A stretch of 64,000 nucleotides of DNA, taken from Paenalkalicoccus suaedae (GTDB lineage Bacteria > Bacillota > Bacilli > Bacillales > Salisediminibacteriaceae). The stretch is from the NCBI RefSeq assembly GCF_006965545.2, contig NZ_CP041372.2:3844001-3908000 (forward strand), written 5' to 3'. Both the position numbers and the translations under genes were made by a program. Shown here piece after piece: positions 16,135-25,152 of this stretch. Position 1 is the stretch's first letter. Every line of letters starts with the position of its first letter. Under the pieces are notes generated by a model. That model saw nothing but the letters and a program-made list of their open reading frames with translations. It had not been told where the DNA came from and made no database searches.

Positions 16135-16692
16135 CTATAGGTTCGTTTTTGTTGGTCCGTCATACGAGGTCATCCCCGGTAATACGTTGTATACATCTGT
16201 AAATCCTTTATCTGCTAAGAGCTGTGCTGCTAAATCCGAACGCTTGCCAGTTCGGCAAACCACGTACGTTTTTTCCTCTTTATTAAGTTCGCTAAGTCGC
16301 TCTTCTAATTCGCCAAGTGGAATCGAGATTGCGCCTTCGATGTGCCCAAATGCGTACTCCGCATTTTCTCTCACATCAAGCAAAATACCTTGTCGATCGG
16401 TCTTCGCTACCTCGGCTAAGTCGACCGTCTGCTCAAATGACTTTTCTACTTCCGGCTCATTCGTCCCCTTGCGAATATAGTGCGCGAGCGTCTCTCCCTC
16501 TTCTGTTGTTCCTAAATATTGATGGCCCGCCGACCGCGACCATGCCGCGATGTCTGCCTTCGAACCCTTATCTGTTGCGAGCACCTCGAGCACCTCGCCC
16601 TCCTGTACATCCGCCATCGCCTTCTTCGTTCGCACGATCGGCATCGGACACGCCAATCCTTTTGCATCTAACTGGTGATTTGCTTGAATCAT
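16135..16692 (-). CDS. TusA-rhodanese fusion sulfurtransferase (YrkF-like)
   Basis: A 185-residue two-domain protein. A TusA domain (1-75) has the CPMPIV motif (Cys15). A rhodanese domain (about 90-180) has active-site loop CRTGKRS (Cys146). The same fusion and length occur in B. subtilis YrkF. It moves sulfane sulfur between small-molecule persulfides and partner proteins. AGGGGG lies 8 nt before the ATG. It is the first gene of the yrkEFHJ-like operon and stands behind three CstR-like operators, pointing to induction by reactive sulfur species. Confidence 0.92.
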   Translation of the reverse strand: MIQANHQLDAKGLACPMPIVRTKKAMADVQEGEVLEVLATDKGSKADIAAWSRSAGHQYLGTTEEGETLAHYIRKGTNEPEVEKSFEQTVDLAEVAKTDRQGILLDVRENAEYAFGHIEGAISIPLGELEERLSELNKEEKTYVVCRTGKRSDLAAQLLADKGFTDVYNVLPGMTSYDGPTKTNL

Positions 16693-16697
16693 CTTTA

Positions 16698-16854
16698 GTA
16701 CCCCCTAAGGTATGTTTTTATAGAAAATTTTTTTGGTCTGTTCGATCCTATGTGATTGTCTGCTTCTAGTATACCCATATAGGTATAAACGAAGTCAAGA
16801 TGAGTGCTTGGTTGATAGCTGATTACATTCTTCATAGTATACCCCATCAGGTAT
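16698..16854 (-). promoter_or_regulatory. Three CstR/CsoR-like operators
   Basis: Three 16-bp ATACC-N6-GGTAT sites: GTACCCCCTAAGGTAT (16698-16713), ATACCCATATAGGTAT (16771-16786) and ATACCCCATCAGGTAT (16839-16854). This matches the inverted-repeat type recognised by persulfide-sensing CstR repressors. No CsoR/CstR gene lies in the window. Confidence 0.75.
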
Positions 16855-16953
16855 ATTGTCAAGAGGTGAGATTAATTTAATTTAGAGTAATTATGTGGCG
16901 GTTTAGAGGCGGCTGGCTTTTATACATATGCAGTTGATCAGGAGTTGCTTTCG

Positions 16954-17207
16954 CGCGATCGCAACTTCAACTCGCGCAGTTCTCCCTCCAACTTGCGCGG
17001 TTTTTTTCTTTCTACGCAGTCCATGCTCTTTTTCACGCGATTCACCCCGATTTTCGCGCAATCGCAACTTCAACTCGCGCAGTTCTCCTTCCAACTTGCG
17101 CGGTTTTTTTCTTTCTACGCAGTCCATGCTCTTTTTCACGCGATTCACCCCGATTTTCGCGCAATCGCAACTTCAACTCGCGCGGTTCTCCTTCCAACTT
17201 GCGCGGT
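16954..17207 (+). repeat. CGCRRT array 2 (13 keywords)
   Basis: Thirteen CGCRRT hexamers from 16954 to 17207; first-to-last distance 248 bp (2x103+42), so the 21-21-19-21-21 phase is unbroken. Units are nearly identical. It ends on TTGCGCGGT. It lies between the divergent sulfur operon and a NERD gene. Confidence 0.95.
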
Positions 17208-17365
17208 TTAAAAAGCTACAACCATATACTCTAAAAATTCACCAAAATTATAAAGTAAAAACTGGATTAATTGGATAAAAGAGAGTACAATAAAGGAACT
17301 TATGTTCGTAATTGACTCCTTACTGATTTAGTAATGAACCTACTTATAAATAAGGAGGAGTTAAT

Positions 17366-18376
17366 ATGATAATTGATCGCAAAACACCACCAACTAGGTA
17401 TCATCAGTATATTGCTTTGAAAGAGAGACTTGATAAAGAAGAATTTGAGCCACTTAATTTGAAGTATCTATCTTATAAGTCTGGCTACAGAGGCGAAACA
17501 TCTATAGATTACTTTTTAAAGCTATTAAATCATGAAGAGTTAGTCATTATGCACGATGTGCGTTTACCAAATGAAGAAGATTTTTTTCAAATTGATACGC
17601 TAATTTTAGCAAGGAGCTTTTGGCTTGTGATTGAGTCCAAAAACTATTCCGGATCCGTTACAGTGTTTCCAAAATCTCAGCAATTGATTTGTTCTTACAA
17701 GACTGGCGACCAGACATTTGATGATCCTCTAGAGCAAGTAAAAATTGCTTCTCGTAAGCTTTCTAATTGGTTTTCTGAAAATGGGTGTAAGGCTCTGGGA
17801 CGCTTGCCAGCATATCATCAAGTTGTTTTTACAAATAAAAATTCATCATTTACTGTACATAGCGATTTAGAAGTTATCACATCTAAGTACTGTAGGCCAA
17901 GCGCACTAATCGACAAAATTGAAATGTGGGAAAGCGAAAATCGGTCCAATAGTATCCCATTCTCAGAAGTTGTTCGCACGGCAACATTATTGACTAATTC
18001 CTATCAGTGTTGGATTCCTGATTATATGAAAATGGATTACTATGTTTCTAAAATGAAAAAAGGAGTTATATGTAAAACTTGTGGCAGTGAGAGGATGGCG
18101 TACATAGCGAATAAAAAACTGTGGAAGTGTATTAATATCGAGTGTACAAACACAAGTACCGATGCGCATCTTGATGCTATTTATCACTACGCCTTGCTAA
18201 TAAATAAGGACATTACGAATAAACAGTTACGGTCATTTCTTAACATCGAATCACGCGATATATCATATAGAATATTAAAATCTCTGGAACTTCCCCAAAG
18301 TGGTACACCAAGGTTGAGAATTTATGACTTAAGTGTATTTTTGCGAGGTGAAAAAGAGGGGCCTTATACAACTTAA
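17366..18376 (+). CDS. NERD-domain protein with C-terminal zinc ribbon
   Basis: A 336-residue protein. The nuclease-related domain (NERD, PD-(D/E)XK-like) spans about residues 40-165, with GYRGETSIDYFL, Asp77 in FFQIDTLIL and the Glu90-Ser-Lys92 pair in LVIESKNYSG. Near residues 234-260 a CxxC ... CxxxxC pattern (CKTCGSE, KCINIEC) suggests a zinc ribbon. The last ~60 residues may form a helical tail. TAAGGAGGAG lies just before the ATG. It is the only gene of its transcript, ended by a perfect terminator. Cellular function of NERD proteins is mostly inferred as DNA processing. Confidence 0.85.
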   Translation: MIIDRKTPPTRYHQYIALKERLDKEEFEPLNLKYLSYKSGYRGETSIDYFLKLLNHEELVIMHDVRLPNEEDFFQIDTLILARSFWLVIESKNYSGSVTVFPKSQQLICSYKTGDQTFDDPLEQVKIASRKLSNWFSENGCKALGRLPAYHQVVFTNKNSSFTVHSDLEVITSKYCRPSALIDKIEMWESENRSNSIPFSEVVRTATLLTNSYQCWIPDYMKMDYYVSKMKKGVICKTCGSERMAYIANKKLWKCINIECTNTSTDAHLDAIYHYALLINKDITNKQLRSFLNIESRDISYRILKSLELPQSGTPRLRIYDLSVFLRGEKEGPYTT

Positions 18377-18406
18377 CCAAACCGTTTTAACGGTTTGGTT
18401 TTTATT
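18375..18406 (+). terminator. Rho-independent terminator
   Basis: A perfect 12-bp stem, AACCAAACCGTT and AACGGTTTGGTT, is followed by TTTTATT directly after the NERD stop codon. Confidence 0.92.
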
Positions 18407-18611
18407 ATGAAAAGGTTATTTTGTTCATATGTATTTTGCTTTTGCTCCGCGTTCATTCATAATACACGCGCAGTTTTAATGAGGCTTTTTAGCAGTTTCC
18501 TTCGAATAAAGTTGAAGGAATAGTTTATTTCAAAAATTTGTATGATGTGCATGTTTGTGCTAGCGTATTATCATAAATATTTTTAATATTACCGATTGGA
18601 GGAAGTCCATT

Positions 18612-18803
18612 ATGAAGCGAACCTTAGTACGAATTATCACATTTCTACTTATTTTTGCAACTCTAGCATTTCTTTTAACTCAATTATTAGATCTTCTTTT
18701 TGATTATCGAGCACTAAGTATATTAGTGAGTGTAATCGGATTTATTGTTATTCTGGTTACTGCTTCTATTGCATCAAGTAATATTGTTGATCGGTTATTT
18801 TGA
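18612..18803 (+). CDS. Small two-helix membrane protein
   Basis: A 63-residue protein made of two hydrophobic segments (about 5-27 and 34-52) joined by DYRALS, with a basic start MKRTLVR. GGAGG lies 9 nt before the ATG. It stands alone between a NERD gene and the longest CGCRRT arrays of this area. No family recognised; probably real given the ribosome site and membrane-type composition. Confidence 0.65.
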   Translation: MKRTLVRIITFLLIFATLAFLLTQLLDLLFDYRALSILVSVIGFIVILVTASIASSNIVDRLF

Positions 18804-18864
18804 TTGGGTAAGAGAGGAGAGCTCTGCCGGAGTTGCTAAGGTAACGATTTCACCTTGGCTTTCG

Positions 18865-19570
18865 CGCGATCGCGACTCCAACTCGCGCGGTTCTACCTCC
18901 AACTTGCGCGGTTTTTTCCTTCTTACGCAGTCGTTCCTCTTTTTCACGCGATTCACTCCTACTTTCGCGCAATCGCACCTTTAACTCGCGCAGTTCTTCC
19001 TTCAACTTGCGCGGTTTTTTTCTTCCTACGCAGTCGATCCTCTTTTTCGCGCGATTCACCCCGACTTTCGCGCGATCGAACCTTCAACTCGCGCGGTTCT
19101 ACCTCCAACTTGCGCGGTTTTTTCCTTCTTACGCAGTCGTTCCTCTTTTTCACGCGATTCACCCCTACTTTCGCGTAATCGCACCTTTAACTCGCGCAGT
19201 TCTTCCTTCAACTTGCGCGGTTTTTTTCTTCCTACGCAGTCGATCCTCTTTTTCGCGCGATTCACCCCGACTTTCGCGCAATCGTACCTTTAACTCGCGC
19301 GGTTCTACCTCCAACTTGCGCGGTTTTTTCCTTCTTACGCAGTCGATCCTCTTTTTCACGCGATTCTCCCTGACTTTCGCGCAATACCACCTTCAACTCG
19401 CGCAGTTCTTCCTTCAACTTGCGCGGTTTTTTTCTTCCTACGCAGTCGATCCTCTTTTTCGCGCGATTCACCCCGACTTTCGCGCGATCGAACCTTCAAC
19501 TCGCGCGGTTCTACCTCCAACTTGCGCGGTTGTTCTCTCCCTATGCCGTCGATCCTCTTTTTCGCGCGAT
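18865..19570 (+). repeat. CGCRRT array 3 (about 35 keyword positions)
   Basis: First core at 18865 and last at 19565, 700 bp apart (6x103+82), i.e. no net indel across seven units. One position (about 19544) has decayed to GCCGTC and one core reads CGTAAT, yet spacing is kept. It lies between convergent genes. The long frames running through it on both strands lack ribosome sites and shift frame every 103 bp. Confidence 0.95.
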
Positions 19571-19604
19571 TCACCCATTCACCGCTCGCTAATAACCTGG
19601 GCAC

Positions 19605-20450
19605 TCACGCCTCTTTCGCCCGAATCCCATCGTAAAATTCCTGCTCGCACTCTTCATTCAGCTTCAGCAAGTGCTTCGCAAGTTTATAGCGCTCTGTTTT
19701 CGCGGGCAATATCGCCGGCATCTCCTGCATCGCTTGTACAAACGTCGACAATCGCAAAACCGGGCACTCATCGTCCTGATCGCCGTGCCAGTTACCGCGG
19801 TCGTTCGTCATCACGACAATGGCGTAAACTGGCACATCAAATCCGGCCGCCTTCGTTGCCAATCGCAAATATTTTGCATGGTAAATCGACTGTGATACCG
19901 GGCTATCGACGACTGTTCGCTTAGATACGTGCCCTTTTGACCAGTGAGGAAACCACTGCCATTTCCTTGGACCATGAGGGTAAAAACGTCCCGTTATATC
20001 TTTTGTCTCAATCGCAAAAACACCAGTAGGACCAATTACAATGTGGTCTAACTGTGTGCCAGATCGCCGATTTGGAATGACCACATCATTTAATAACAAA
20101 TAATCCTCTGGTAGCTCCTTCTCAACCCGATCCGTTACCTTACGCTCACCTTCTTCACCAGGCTGGACCTTCACTATCTCATTTAAGTCCGCCATTCGCT
20201 CACGAAGACCACGACACTTTTGCTTTAACACTCGCTCACGACCAAAAAACCAGCCTGCTATAAACCCAAACGGAAAGACAAAAAAGAGTACAAATCCGCC
20301 CAAAATCGACCAGATTAACGATGACTGCATAATCTGATCCTTATTCTCTGCGATCACACGCGTGCGCTCCTCGTTCAATCGCTTTTTCTTCCACTCCGCC
20401 TGCTTGCGACGCTTCTCATTTATCGTATCTCGCTTTAGTACAATTGCCAT
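19605..20450 (-). CDS. Membrane-anchored NERD-domain protein
   Basis: A 281-residue protein. A highly charged N-terminal helix (residues 5-35, probable coiled coil) precedes one or two TM segments (about 44-69), then a NERD domain (about 98-220) with GEEGERKV, Asp135 in TQLDHIVIG and Glu148-Thr-Lys150 in FAIETKDITG. GGGGTG lies 5 nt before the ATG. It shares the NERD core with the protein at 17366 but otherwise differs, so the two genes flank array 3 as distant relatives. Function is not established. Confidence 0.85.
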   Translation of the reverse strand: MAIVLKRDTINEKRRKQAEWKKKRLNEERTRVIAENKDQIMQSSLIWSILGGFVLFFVFPFGFIAGWFFGRERVLKQKCRGLRERMADLNEIVKVQPGEEGERKVTDRVEKELPEDYLLLNDVVIPNRRSGTQLDHIVIGPTGVFAIETKDITGRFYPHGPRKWQWFPHWSKGHVSKRTVVDSPVSQSIYHAKYLRLATKAAGFDVPVYAIVVMTNDRGNWHGDQDDECPVLRLSTFVQAMQEMPAILPAKTERYKLAKHLLKLNEECEQEFYDGIRAKEA

Positions 20451-20560
20451 CTCATCACCCCAACTATTGAACTAGTACCTCCTTTCAACTTTACCATATC
20501 TCGCGCACATATTAACCATTTATTTGAATAATACTGTGTTTTATTTCATAATAATCCCAC

Positions 20561-20592
20561 AAAAAAGACTAGCACCATATGCGCTAGCCTTA
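20561..20592 (-). terminator. Rho-independent terminator, minus strand
   Basis: On the minus strand AGGCTAGC pairs with GCTAGTCT (one G-U pair) around a 9-nt loop, then TTTTTT. It ends the oxidoreductase transcript. Confidence 0.85.
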
Positions 20593-20608
20593 CTCCATCA
20601 TCCGTCCC

Positions 20609-21691
20609 TCACTCAAAACTCTTCATATACCGAACATCGATCCCATGCTTGATCTGCCACGGAATTTTACCGACCACAACCCTTTTTCCATATAAAAGCA
20701 CGCCGCGTTTTTTACCTATAGAAACAACAGATAAATACTTTTTTTGCGGGGAGAACTCGTCTAATGTTTCCCCCGACAAGTAGTGAAGTAGGTTTTGATA
20801 GAGCACGGGCGCCTGACGGATCGCGTAGACGCCGTTCTTAGGCAGTTCCGGGTAGTCCACGAGCGATGCGCAATCGCCGGCCGCAAAGATGCTCTCGTGC
20901 TGCGTCGACTGGAGCGTCCGGGTCACCGATAAAAATCCGCGCTCATCTGTCGCAAGTCCACTGTCCGTAAAAATCGGTAACGCCGCTGGCCCCGTCAGCC
21001 ATAAAATCGCGTCGTAGTCGATCGCGCCTTGATCGGTATGGATCTGCGCATCATCGATTTTCGTCACCGATGCCCCCGTCAAAAGCTTGATTCGCGTTCG
21101 CTCCACGATCCGCGTCATGCGCTTCGACGCCTTCGCGCCTTGCCCAGCAAGCAACTCCGACGCCGATACGAGCGTCAAAGGCCCGCTGATCCCGCGCGCC
21201 TCCCGCCAAATCTGCATTGACAGCGCCACCTCCGTCCCTGCCGCACCACCCCCAACAATCACCGGTCTCTCTGCTGCCCGAACCTTCTCGATCGTTTGAG
21301 GAAAATGGGGGTTAGGCTTCATCACGTCGGCATGCGCCTGCACATCCGGCCGATTCGCACTAGCTGTGATCGAGCCGACATCAAAGGACACTGCATCATA
21401 AGAGATCGTCTCTCCGCCTTTCGTCATAACAGTCCGCTCGTCCGGATTCACCTTTGTAACCGCATCTTGAACAAAAGTCACGTTCGCCTTTTGAGCAAGC
21501 CTCGGCAAATCAACGCGAATGTCATCGACATCGTAAATTCCCTCCGCAAATCCAGAAAACATGCCAGAGTAATACTGATACGGACTCGGAGAGATAAGTG
21601 TAATTCGTATATCTTTTGGCGGATGCTTCATAAATTGCTTGATGACATGCAGGTGAACGTGCCCGCCGCCTGCTAGTACGAGCTGCTTCAT
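20609..21691 (-). CDS. FAD-dependent pyridine nucleotide-disulfide oxidoreductase, SelD-N-terminal type
   Basis: A 360-residue flavoprotein with an N-terminal FAD-binding motif (LVLAGGGHVHLHVI), a central second dinucleotide fold (PVIVGGGAAGTEVAL) and the conserved FAAGDCASL near the end. The GGGHVH start and overall length match the NADH-dehydrogenase-2-like family often fused to the N-terminus of selenophosphate synthetase; here it is free-standing. No redox-active CxxC is seen, consistent with an NDH-2-like rather than a disulfide reductase mechanism. The electron acceptor is unknown. It is monocistronic with its own terminator. Confidence 0.87.
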   Translation of the reverse strand: MKQLVLAGGGHVHLHVIKQFMKHPPKDIRITLISPSPYQYYSGMFSGFAEGIYDVDDIRVDLPRLAQKANVTFVQDAVTKVNPDERTVMTKGGETISYDAVSFDVGSITASANRPDVQAHADVMKPNPHFPQTIEKVRAAERPVIVGGGAAGTEVALSMQIWREARGISGPLTLVSASELLAGQGAKASKRMTRIVERTRIKLLTGASVTKIDDAQIHTDQGAIDYDAILWLTGPAALPIFTDSGLATDERGFLSVTRTLQSTQHESIFAAGDCASLVDYPELPKNGVYAIRQAPVLYQNLLHYLSGETLDEFSPQKKYLSVVSIGKKRGVLLYGKRVVVGKIPWQIKHGIDVRYMKSFE

Positions 21692-21772
21692 AGTAGTAAT
21701 AGTCCTCCCCGTTTTCTTTTGACTATAGCATGCCCTAAATGCACAGGTCGAAGAATAGGGGCTAGGGTTTAT

Positions 21773-22276
21773 CTATTCAAATCTGCTAATGATATAAATT
21801 TCGTCGTCACGCACGGTCATTTGGTAGATCGTGTCTGGTTCATCATCAAACACAACGGCAAATTGCGTTGCTCGGAACATATGCTCAAACCCATCCTCAT
21901 AGCTCCACGTCCGATCAGGATATTCCTCCGCCAGTCTGGTTTCCAGCTCTTCCTGAACGGCCGGGCCAGTGACCGCAATCTCCATGAATGGATTGTAAAC
22001 AAAATGATAGTTAAGCCAACTAAATATAATGATAAATCCCACAATGAGGCTCCCCCATACGCGTTTCATCTCAAGCGGTAGCACATACGCAACAAATGTC
22101 GTGACAACTAAAGGAGCCAAGAACATGAAGTAAAACGGTCCTAGAGAGCGCTTGGCTTGGATGCTGCCATACCCCGTGAGCCCAAAGGTAAAAAAGCCAA
22201 TCGACACGGCTAACGCCAGTACCATCAGTAAAAGTACTATTCGTCGTTTTTTAATTGCGCGTTTTTCATCTATCAT
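21773..22276 (-). CDS. Membrane protein with three N-terminal helices and outer domain
   Basis: A 167-residue protein with three hydrophobic segments (about 10-35, 45-67 and 72-95), followed by a ~70-residue soluble domain rich in acidic and aromatic residues. The ATG at 22276 is chosen because AGGGGG lies 8 nt upstream; a TTG six codons earlier overlaps that site. It lies 81 nt downstream of nothing it clearly pairs with. The family is not recognised. Confidence 0.75.
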   Translation of the reverse strand: MIDEKRAIKKRRIVLLLMVLALAVSIGFFTFGLTGYGSIQAKRSLGPFYFMFLAPLVVTTFVAYVLPLEMKRVWGSLIVGFIIIFSWLNYHFVYNPFMEIAVTGPAVQEELETRLAEEYPDRTWSYEDGFEHMFRATQFAVVFDDEPDTIYQMTVRDDEIYIISRFE

Positions 22277-22424
22277 GTTGCTGACCCCCTTCAATCACGT
22301 TTGGCGTGGTGATCTTGCGTACCAGTCTAGTGCGTTTTGATTAACTAATCTCTATTATACTTACATATTATGGTGTTATAAACCGCAATTATGAGCTTAT
22401 AGTATCCATTTAACTCCCTTTTTT

Positions 22425-22535
22425 GCACAAAGTCTTCTCGTTTTGGCACAAAACGCCTTACTTTTTGCACCATCTGCCGCCATTTTAGCACCACACCCGC
22501 TAAATTCATCACCGCACCCACCAAATCAACCACAA
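22425..22535 (+). repeat. 21-bp phased GCACAA array
   Basis: Keyword positions 22425 (GCACAA), 22446 (GCACAA), 22467 (GCACCA), 22488 (GCACCA), 22509 (TCACCG) and 22530 (CCACAA) are all 21 bp apart. It is the opposite orientation of the array at 227-316. No gene seen in 22277-22575; a minus-strand frame through it is a by-product. Confidence 0.82.
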
Positions 22536-22575
22536 CGCCTAAAAACCGAAAACGAGCAACAAAAAAAACGCAGCG

Positions 22576-23349
22576 TCACCGCCACGTTCCCACTTGTTCT
22601 CCCATTTTGACCGGCCCGATTTTCCCATTAAACGTAAGCGCCCCCTTCGGCACACACGTCACAACGGTAGATCCGAACGAAAAGTAGCCGAACTCCTCGC
22701 CCTTTTTAACCGAATCATTCATATTTGTTCGCTCGATTGTATTCACGTTAAGCGCACCGACCATCACCTGCGCAAACGAATGGCCGCCCGCCTCAAAGTC
22801 AGCGATCAATCGATAGTTGCGTGTTAATGGGCGCAGCGAATACGTCAATCCTAGGTCGTTTACCGGCGCCGCATCTCTGCCGATCGCGTACACGCGACGC
22901 ACGTCCGCATCCACAGACACGTGCACGCGGTGATAGTTAACTGGGCTCAAGTAAAAAATCAGCACCTGCCCGCCAGCGTACTTCTCCGCCTCTTGCTTCG
23001 ATCCAAGCAGCTCCTCAACCGTATACGTCTGGCCCTTCACGACAAACGTACTCTCCATCGTCAGGTCATCCACGGTGGATAACACGCCATCGCACGGACT
23101 CACGAACGCATCCTCCGCGGCCGCAACTTCCCTTACTCCCTCTTTCAATCTTCTGGTAAAAAGGTGGTGGAGACTCTGATAGTCCGCAAGCTGCCTATCT
23201 GCTTCGTCCATGTCTAGCTTATATACGTTGGCGAAAGACCCCACGAGAGGCTTACTCACTTTTGATTCCGCAAATTTTTTCAGTGGCTTCGCGATAATTG
23301 GATGTCCATTCAGTTTAAAAATCGAGTTATATATACGTTTACGTATCAC
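22576..23349 (-). CDS. psd: Phosphatidylserine decarboxylase
   Basis: A 257-residue proenzyme that makes phosphatidylethanolamine from phosphatidylserine at the membrane. It self-cleaves to create a pyruvoyl group; the site is Ser227 in SFGSTVV, a Gly-Ser-Thr motif as in the family. Upstream conserved blocks are FFTRRL-like LHHLFTRRL, VSPCDGVL, and LSPVNYHRVHVS with its catalytic His. The start is a GTG at 23349 with AAAGGACG upstream. A winged-helix regulator precedes it by 15 nt in the same transcript. No phosphatidylserine synthase gene is in the window. Confidence 0.95.
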   Translation of the reverse strand: MIRKRIYNSIFKLNGHPIIAKPLKKFAESKVSKPLVGSFANVYKLDMDEADRQLADYQSLHHLFTRRLKEGVREVAAAEDAFVSPCDGVLSTVDDLTMESTFVVKGQTYTVEELLGSKQEAEKYAGGQVLIFYLSPVNYHRVHVSVDADVRRVYAIGRDAAPVNDLGLTYSLRPLTRNYRLIADFEAGGHSFAQVMVGALNVNTIERTNMNDSVKKGEEFGYFSFGSTVVTCVPKGALTFNGKIGPVKMGEQVGTWR

Positions 23350-23364
23350 GTTCCAACACGTCCT

Positions 23365-23892
23365 TTAATTTTTTTTAGGTTCAGGTAAGACGACTTGCAC
23401 GAGCGTTATTTTTTTTCTATCATCAGAAGGCTCGTTTGCAACAAGTGGCTGAAGAAGGTCGTTCATCTTGACCTGCAATTCCTGAAATTCGTCTTTCGTT
23501 ACATGTAAATCAACCTGGCTGTATCCGAAATAATCCTTTGCTACAGTCGGATTACTTAGCAAATACTCGCTAGCCTGACCTGTGACATTAGATAGGAAAG
23601 GTAGAAGAAGCTGCAGATGTTCCTCACCAGTTAGTTTCTCCACTTCTTCCTGCGTCATCACTGGTTTATGTAGCGCATACGTTTTTTCTGTTGTACCGCG
23701 CTTTTGATGGCTTTCGGTCACAACGATCATGGCTTTATCCTTTAATGCATTGACATGACGATAAAGAGTAGCCTGTGGAATATCCGCCATCCACTCTTTT
23801 AACTGCTGCACAGTCGCAGGACGCCTAGTTAGATGCTGAATAATGCGCATGCGTATTGGATGTAAAAGGAAGTCTAGCTCTTGTTTATCCAA
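23365..23892 (-). CDS. Winged-helix regulator (ArsR-like)
   Basis: A 175-residue regulator with an N-terminal winged helix: LLHPIRMRIIQHL, QQLKEWMADIPQATLYRHVNALK (recognition helix), then the wing with TTEKTYALH. The C-terminal half is probably a dimerisation or ligand domain. The start is a TTG at 23892 with GAGGGG upstream; a longer frame to 23961 has no ribosome site and covers an 18-bp palindrome at 23911. It is 15 nt upstream of psd and may control it. The ligand is unknown. Confidence 0.85.
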   Translation of the reverse strand: MDKQELDFLLHPIRMRIIQHLTRRPATVQQLKEWMADIPQATLYRHVNALKDKAMIVVTESHQKRGTTEKTYALHKPVMTQEEVEKLTGEEHLQLLLPFLSNVTGQASEYLLSNPTVAKDYFGYSQVDLHVTKDEFQELQVKMNDLLQPLVANEPSDDRKKITLVQVVLPEPKKN

Positions 23893-23910
23893 CTTCGTCC
23901 ACCCCTCATC

Positions 23911-23928
23911 ATTATCATTATTGATAAT
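23911..23928 (-). promoter_or_regulatory. Operator-like palindrome
   Basis: ATTATCATTATTGATAAT, 7-bp perfect arms around TTAT, lies 18 bp upstream of the TTG start of the winged-helix regulator. Its position suggests autoregulation. Confidence 0.6.
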
Positions 23929-24102
23929 AATAAAGAATGCGAGCTCCGTTGTCAATATCATGCTTCTCCCACTTGCACTTTTCGCCTACTACCATTAAAG
24001 TATATTCTAGCTGACCTGTCGTTTAGAGATGTTTACAGGGAGCAAGACTCCCTTTTCACCCTGGGCAAAAGCGCCCTTATATAGAAAGGAAATGGTTTCA
24101 TC

Positions 24103-25098
24103 ATGAAGGAAAACTTTTGGAAAGAGCTGCCCCGTCCCTTTTTTGTATTAGCACCGATGGAGGCAGTAACAGATGTCGTGTTCCGCCACGTAATCGCAGA
24201 AGCGGCGAGTCCCGACGTTTTTTTCACCGAATTCACGAATTCAGAGAGCTATTGTCACCCACGCGGCAAGGAGAGCGTGCGTGGTCGTTTAACATTTACC
24301 GAGGATGAGCAGCCGATCGTTGCGCATATTTGGGGCGATAAGCCCGATTACTTCCGCCAAATGAGTATCGGCATGGCAGAGCTTGGATTTAAAGGCATTG
24401 ATCTAAATATGGGCTGTCCCGTGCATAACGTCGCTGCAAATGGACGAGGTTCTGGACTGATCCGTAACCCAGAGCTTGCGGCCGAGCTGATCCAAGCTGC
24501 TAAAGCTGGCGGTCTACCCGTAAGTGTCAAAACCCGCCTCGGCTACACGTATCTTCACGAGTGGCGCGACTGGCTTACACACGTGCTTAAGCAGGATATC
24601 GCCAACCTGTCGATTCACCTCCGTACGAAAAAGGAGATGAGCGCCGTCCCAGCTCACTGGGAGCTTATCCCTGAGATTAAGCAGCTACGCGACGAGATCG
24701 CACCTGACACGCTGCTCACGATCAACGGAGACATTGAGGATCGTCAAATGGGCCTTGAGCTTGCAGAGAAGTACGGCATCGACGGCGTCATGATCGGCCG
24801 CGGCGTCTTCCACAACCCATTTGCATTCGAGACAGAAAAGAAGGAGCACACTAGCGAAGAACTGCTCGACCTGCTTCGTTTACAGCTAGACCTCCACGAT
24901 AAATATGACAAAGAACTAGAGCCGCGCCTCTTTAAACCACTGCGCCGCTTCTTTAAAATTTATGTCCGCGGCTTCCGCGGTGCAGGCGAGCTTCGCAACC
25001 GCCTCATGGAGACAAACACAACAGACGAAGTCCGCGCCATCTTAGATGAGTTCAAAGAAGAGCACGGTTTTGAATTGCAAAAAGAATTTACGGTTTAA
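24103..25098 (+). CDS. tRNA-dihydrouridine synthase
   Basis: A 331-residue FMN enzyme that reduces uridines in the tRNA D-loop with NADPH. It shows the TIM-barrel start [14 protein letters not shown], the catalytic-cysteine block [27 protein letters not shown], the HLRTK phosphate-binding stretch and NGDIEDR, and ends with the helical RNA-binding tail. It is a second-class Dus with CPVHN instead of the more common CPxxKV. Its transcript is separate from the divergent regulator gene. Which uridine it modifies cannot be said. Confidence 0.93.
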   Translation: MKENFWKELPRPFFVLAPMEAVTDVVFRHVIAEAASPDVFFTEFTNSESYCHPRGKESVRGRLTFTEDEQPIVAHIWGDKPDYFRQMSIGMAELGFKGIDLNMGCPVHNVAANGRGSGLIRNPELAAELIQAAKAGGLPVSVKTRLGYTYLHEWRDWLTHVLKQDIANLSIHLRTKKEMSAVPAHWELIPEIKQLRDEIAPDTLLTINGDIEDRQMGLELAEKYGIDGVMIGRGVFHNPFAFETEKKEHTSEELLDLLRLQLDLHDKYDKELEPRLFKPLRRFFKIYVRGFRGAGELRNRLMETNTTDEVRAILDEFKEEHGFELQKEFTV

Positions 25099-25104
25099 TT
25101 TGGA

Positions 25105-25134
25105 GAAAAGCCTTGCGGGGCTTTTCTTTTTTTG
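25105..25134 (+). terminator. Rho-independent terminator
   Basis: GAAAAGCC (25105-25112) pairs with GGCTTTTC (25119-25126), then TTTTTTT, seven bases after the dihydrouridine synthase stop codon. Confidence 0.9.
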
Positions 25135-25152
25135 TGGGTTGACGTGAATTTT

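Noticed and set aside
18850-19604. Charged, coiled-coil-like minus-strand peptides (RELKVRLRES type) in arrays 2, 3 and 5
   Set aside because: A 21-bp period equals seven codons, so any frame looks heptad-like. The 19-bp step breaks the frame every unit and no starts with ribosome sites were seen.
19007-19924. A 305-codon open frame through array 3 and into the NERD gene antisense
   Set aside because: No ribosome site; it is built of CGCRRT repeat units and antisense sequence. The 103-bp unit shifts frame each turn, so no single frame is conserved.
24010-24090. Attenuator before the dihydrouridine synthase gene
   Set aside because: GGGAG/CTCCC and GGGC/GCCC hairpins are short and not followed by T-runs.
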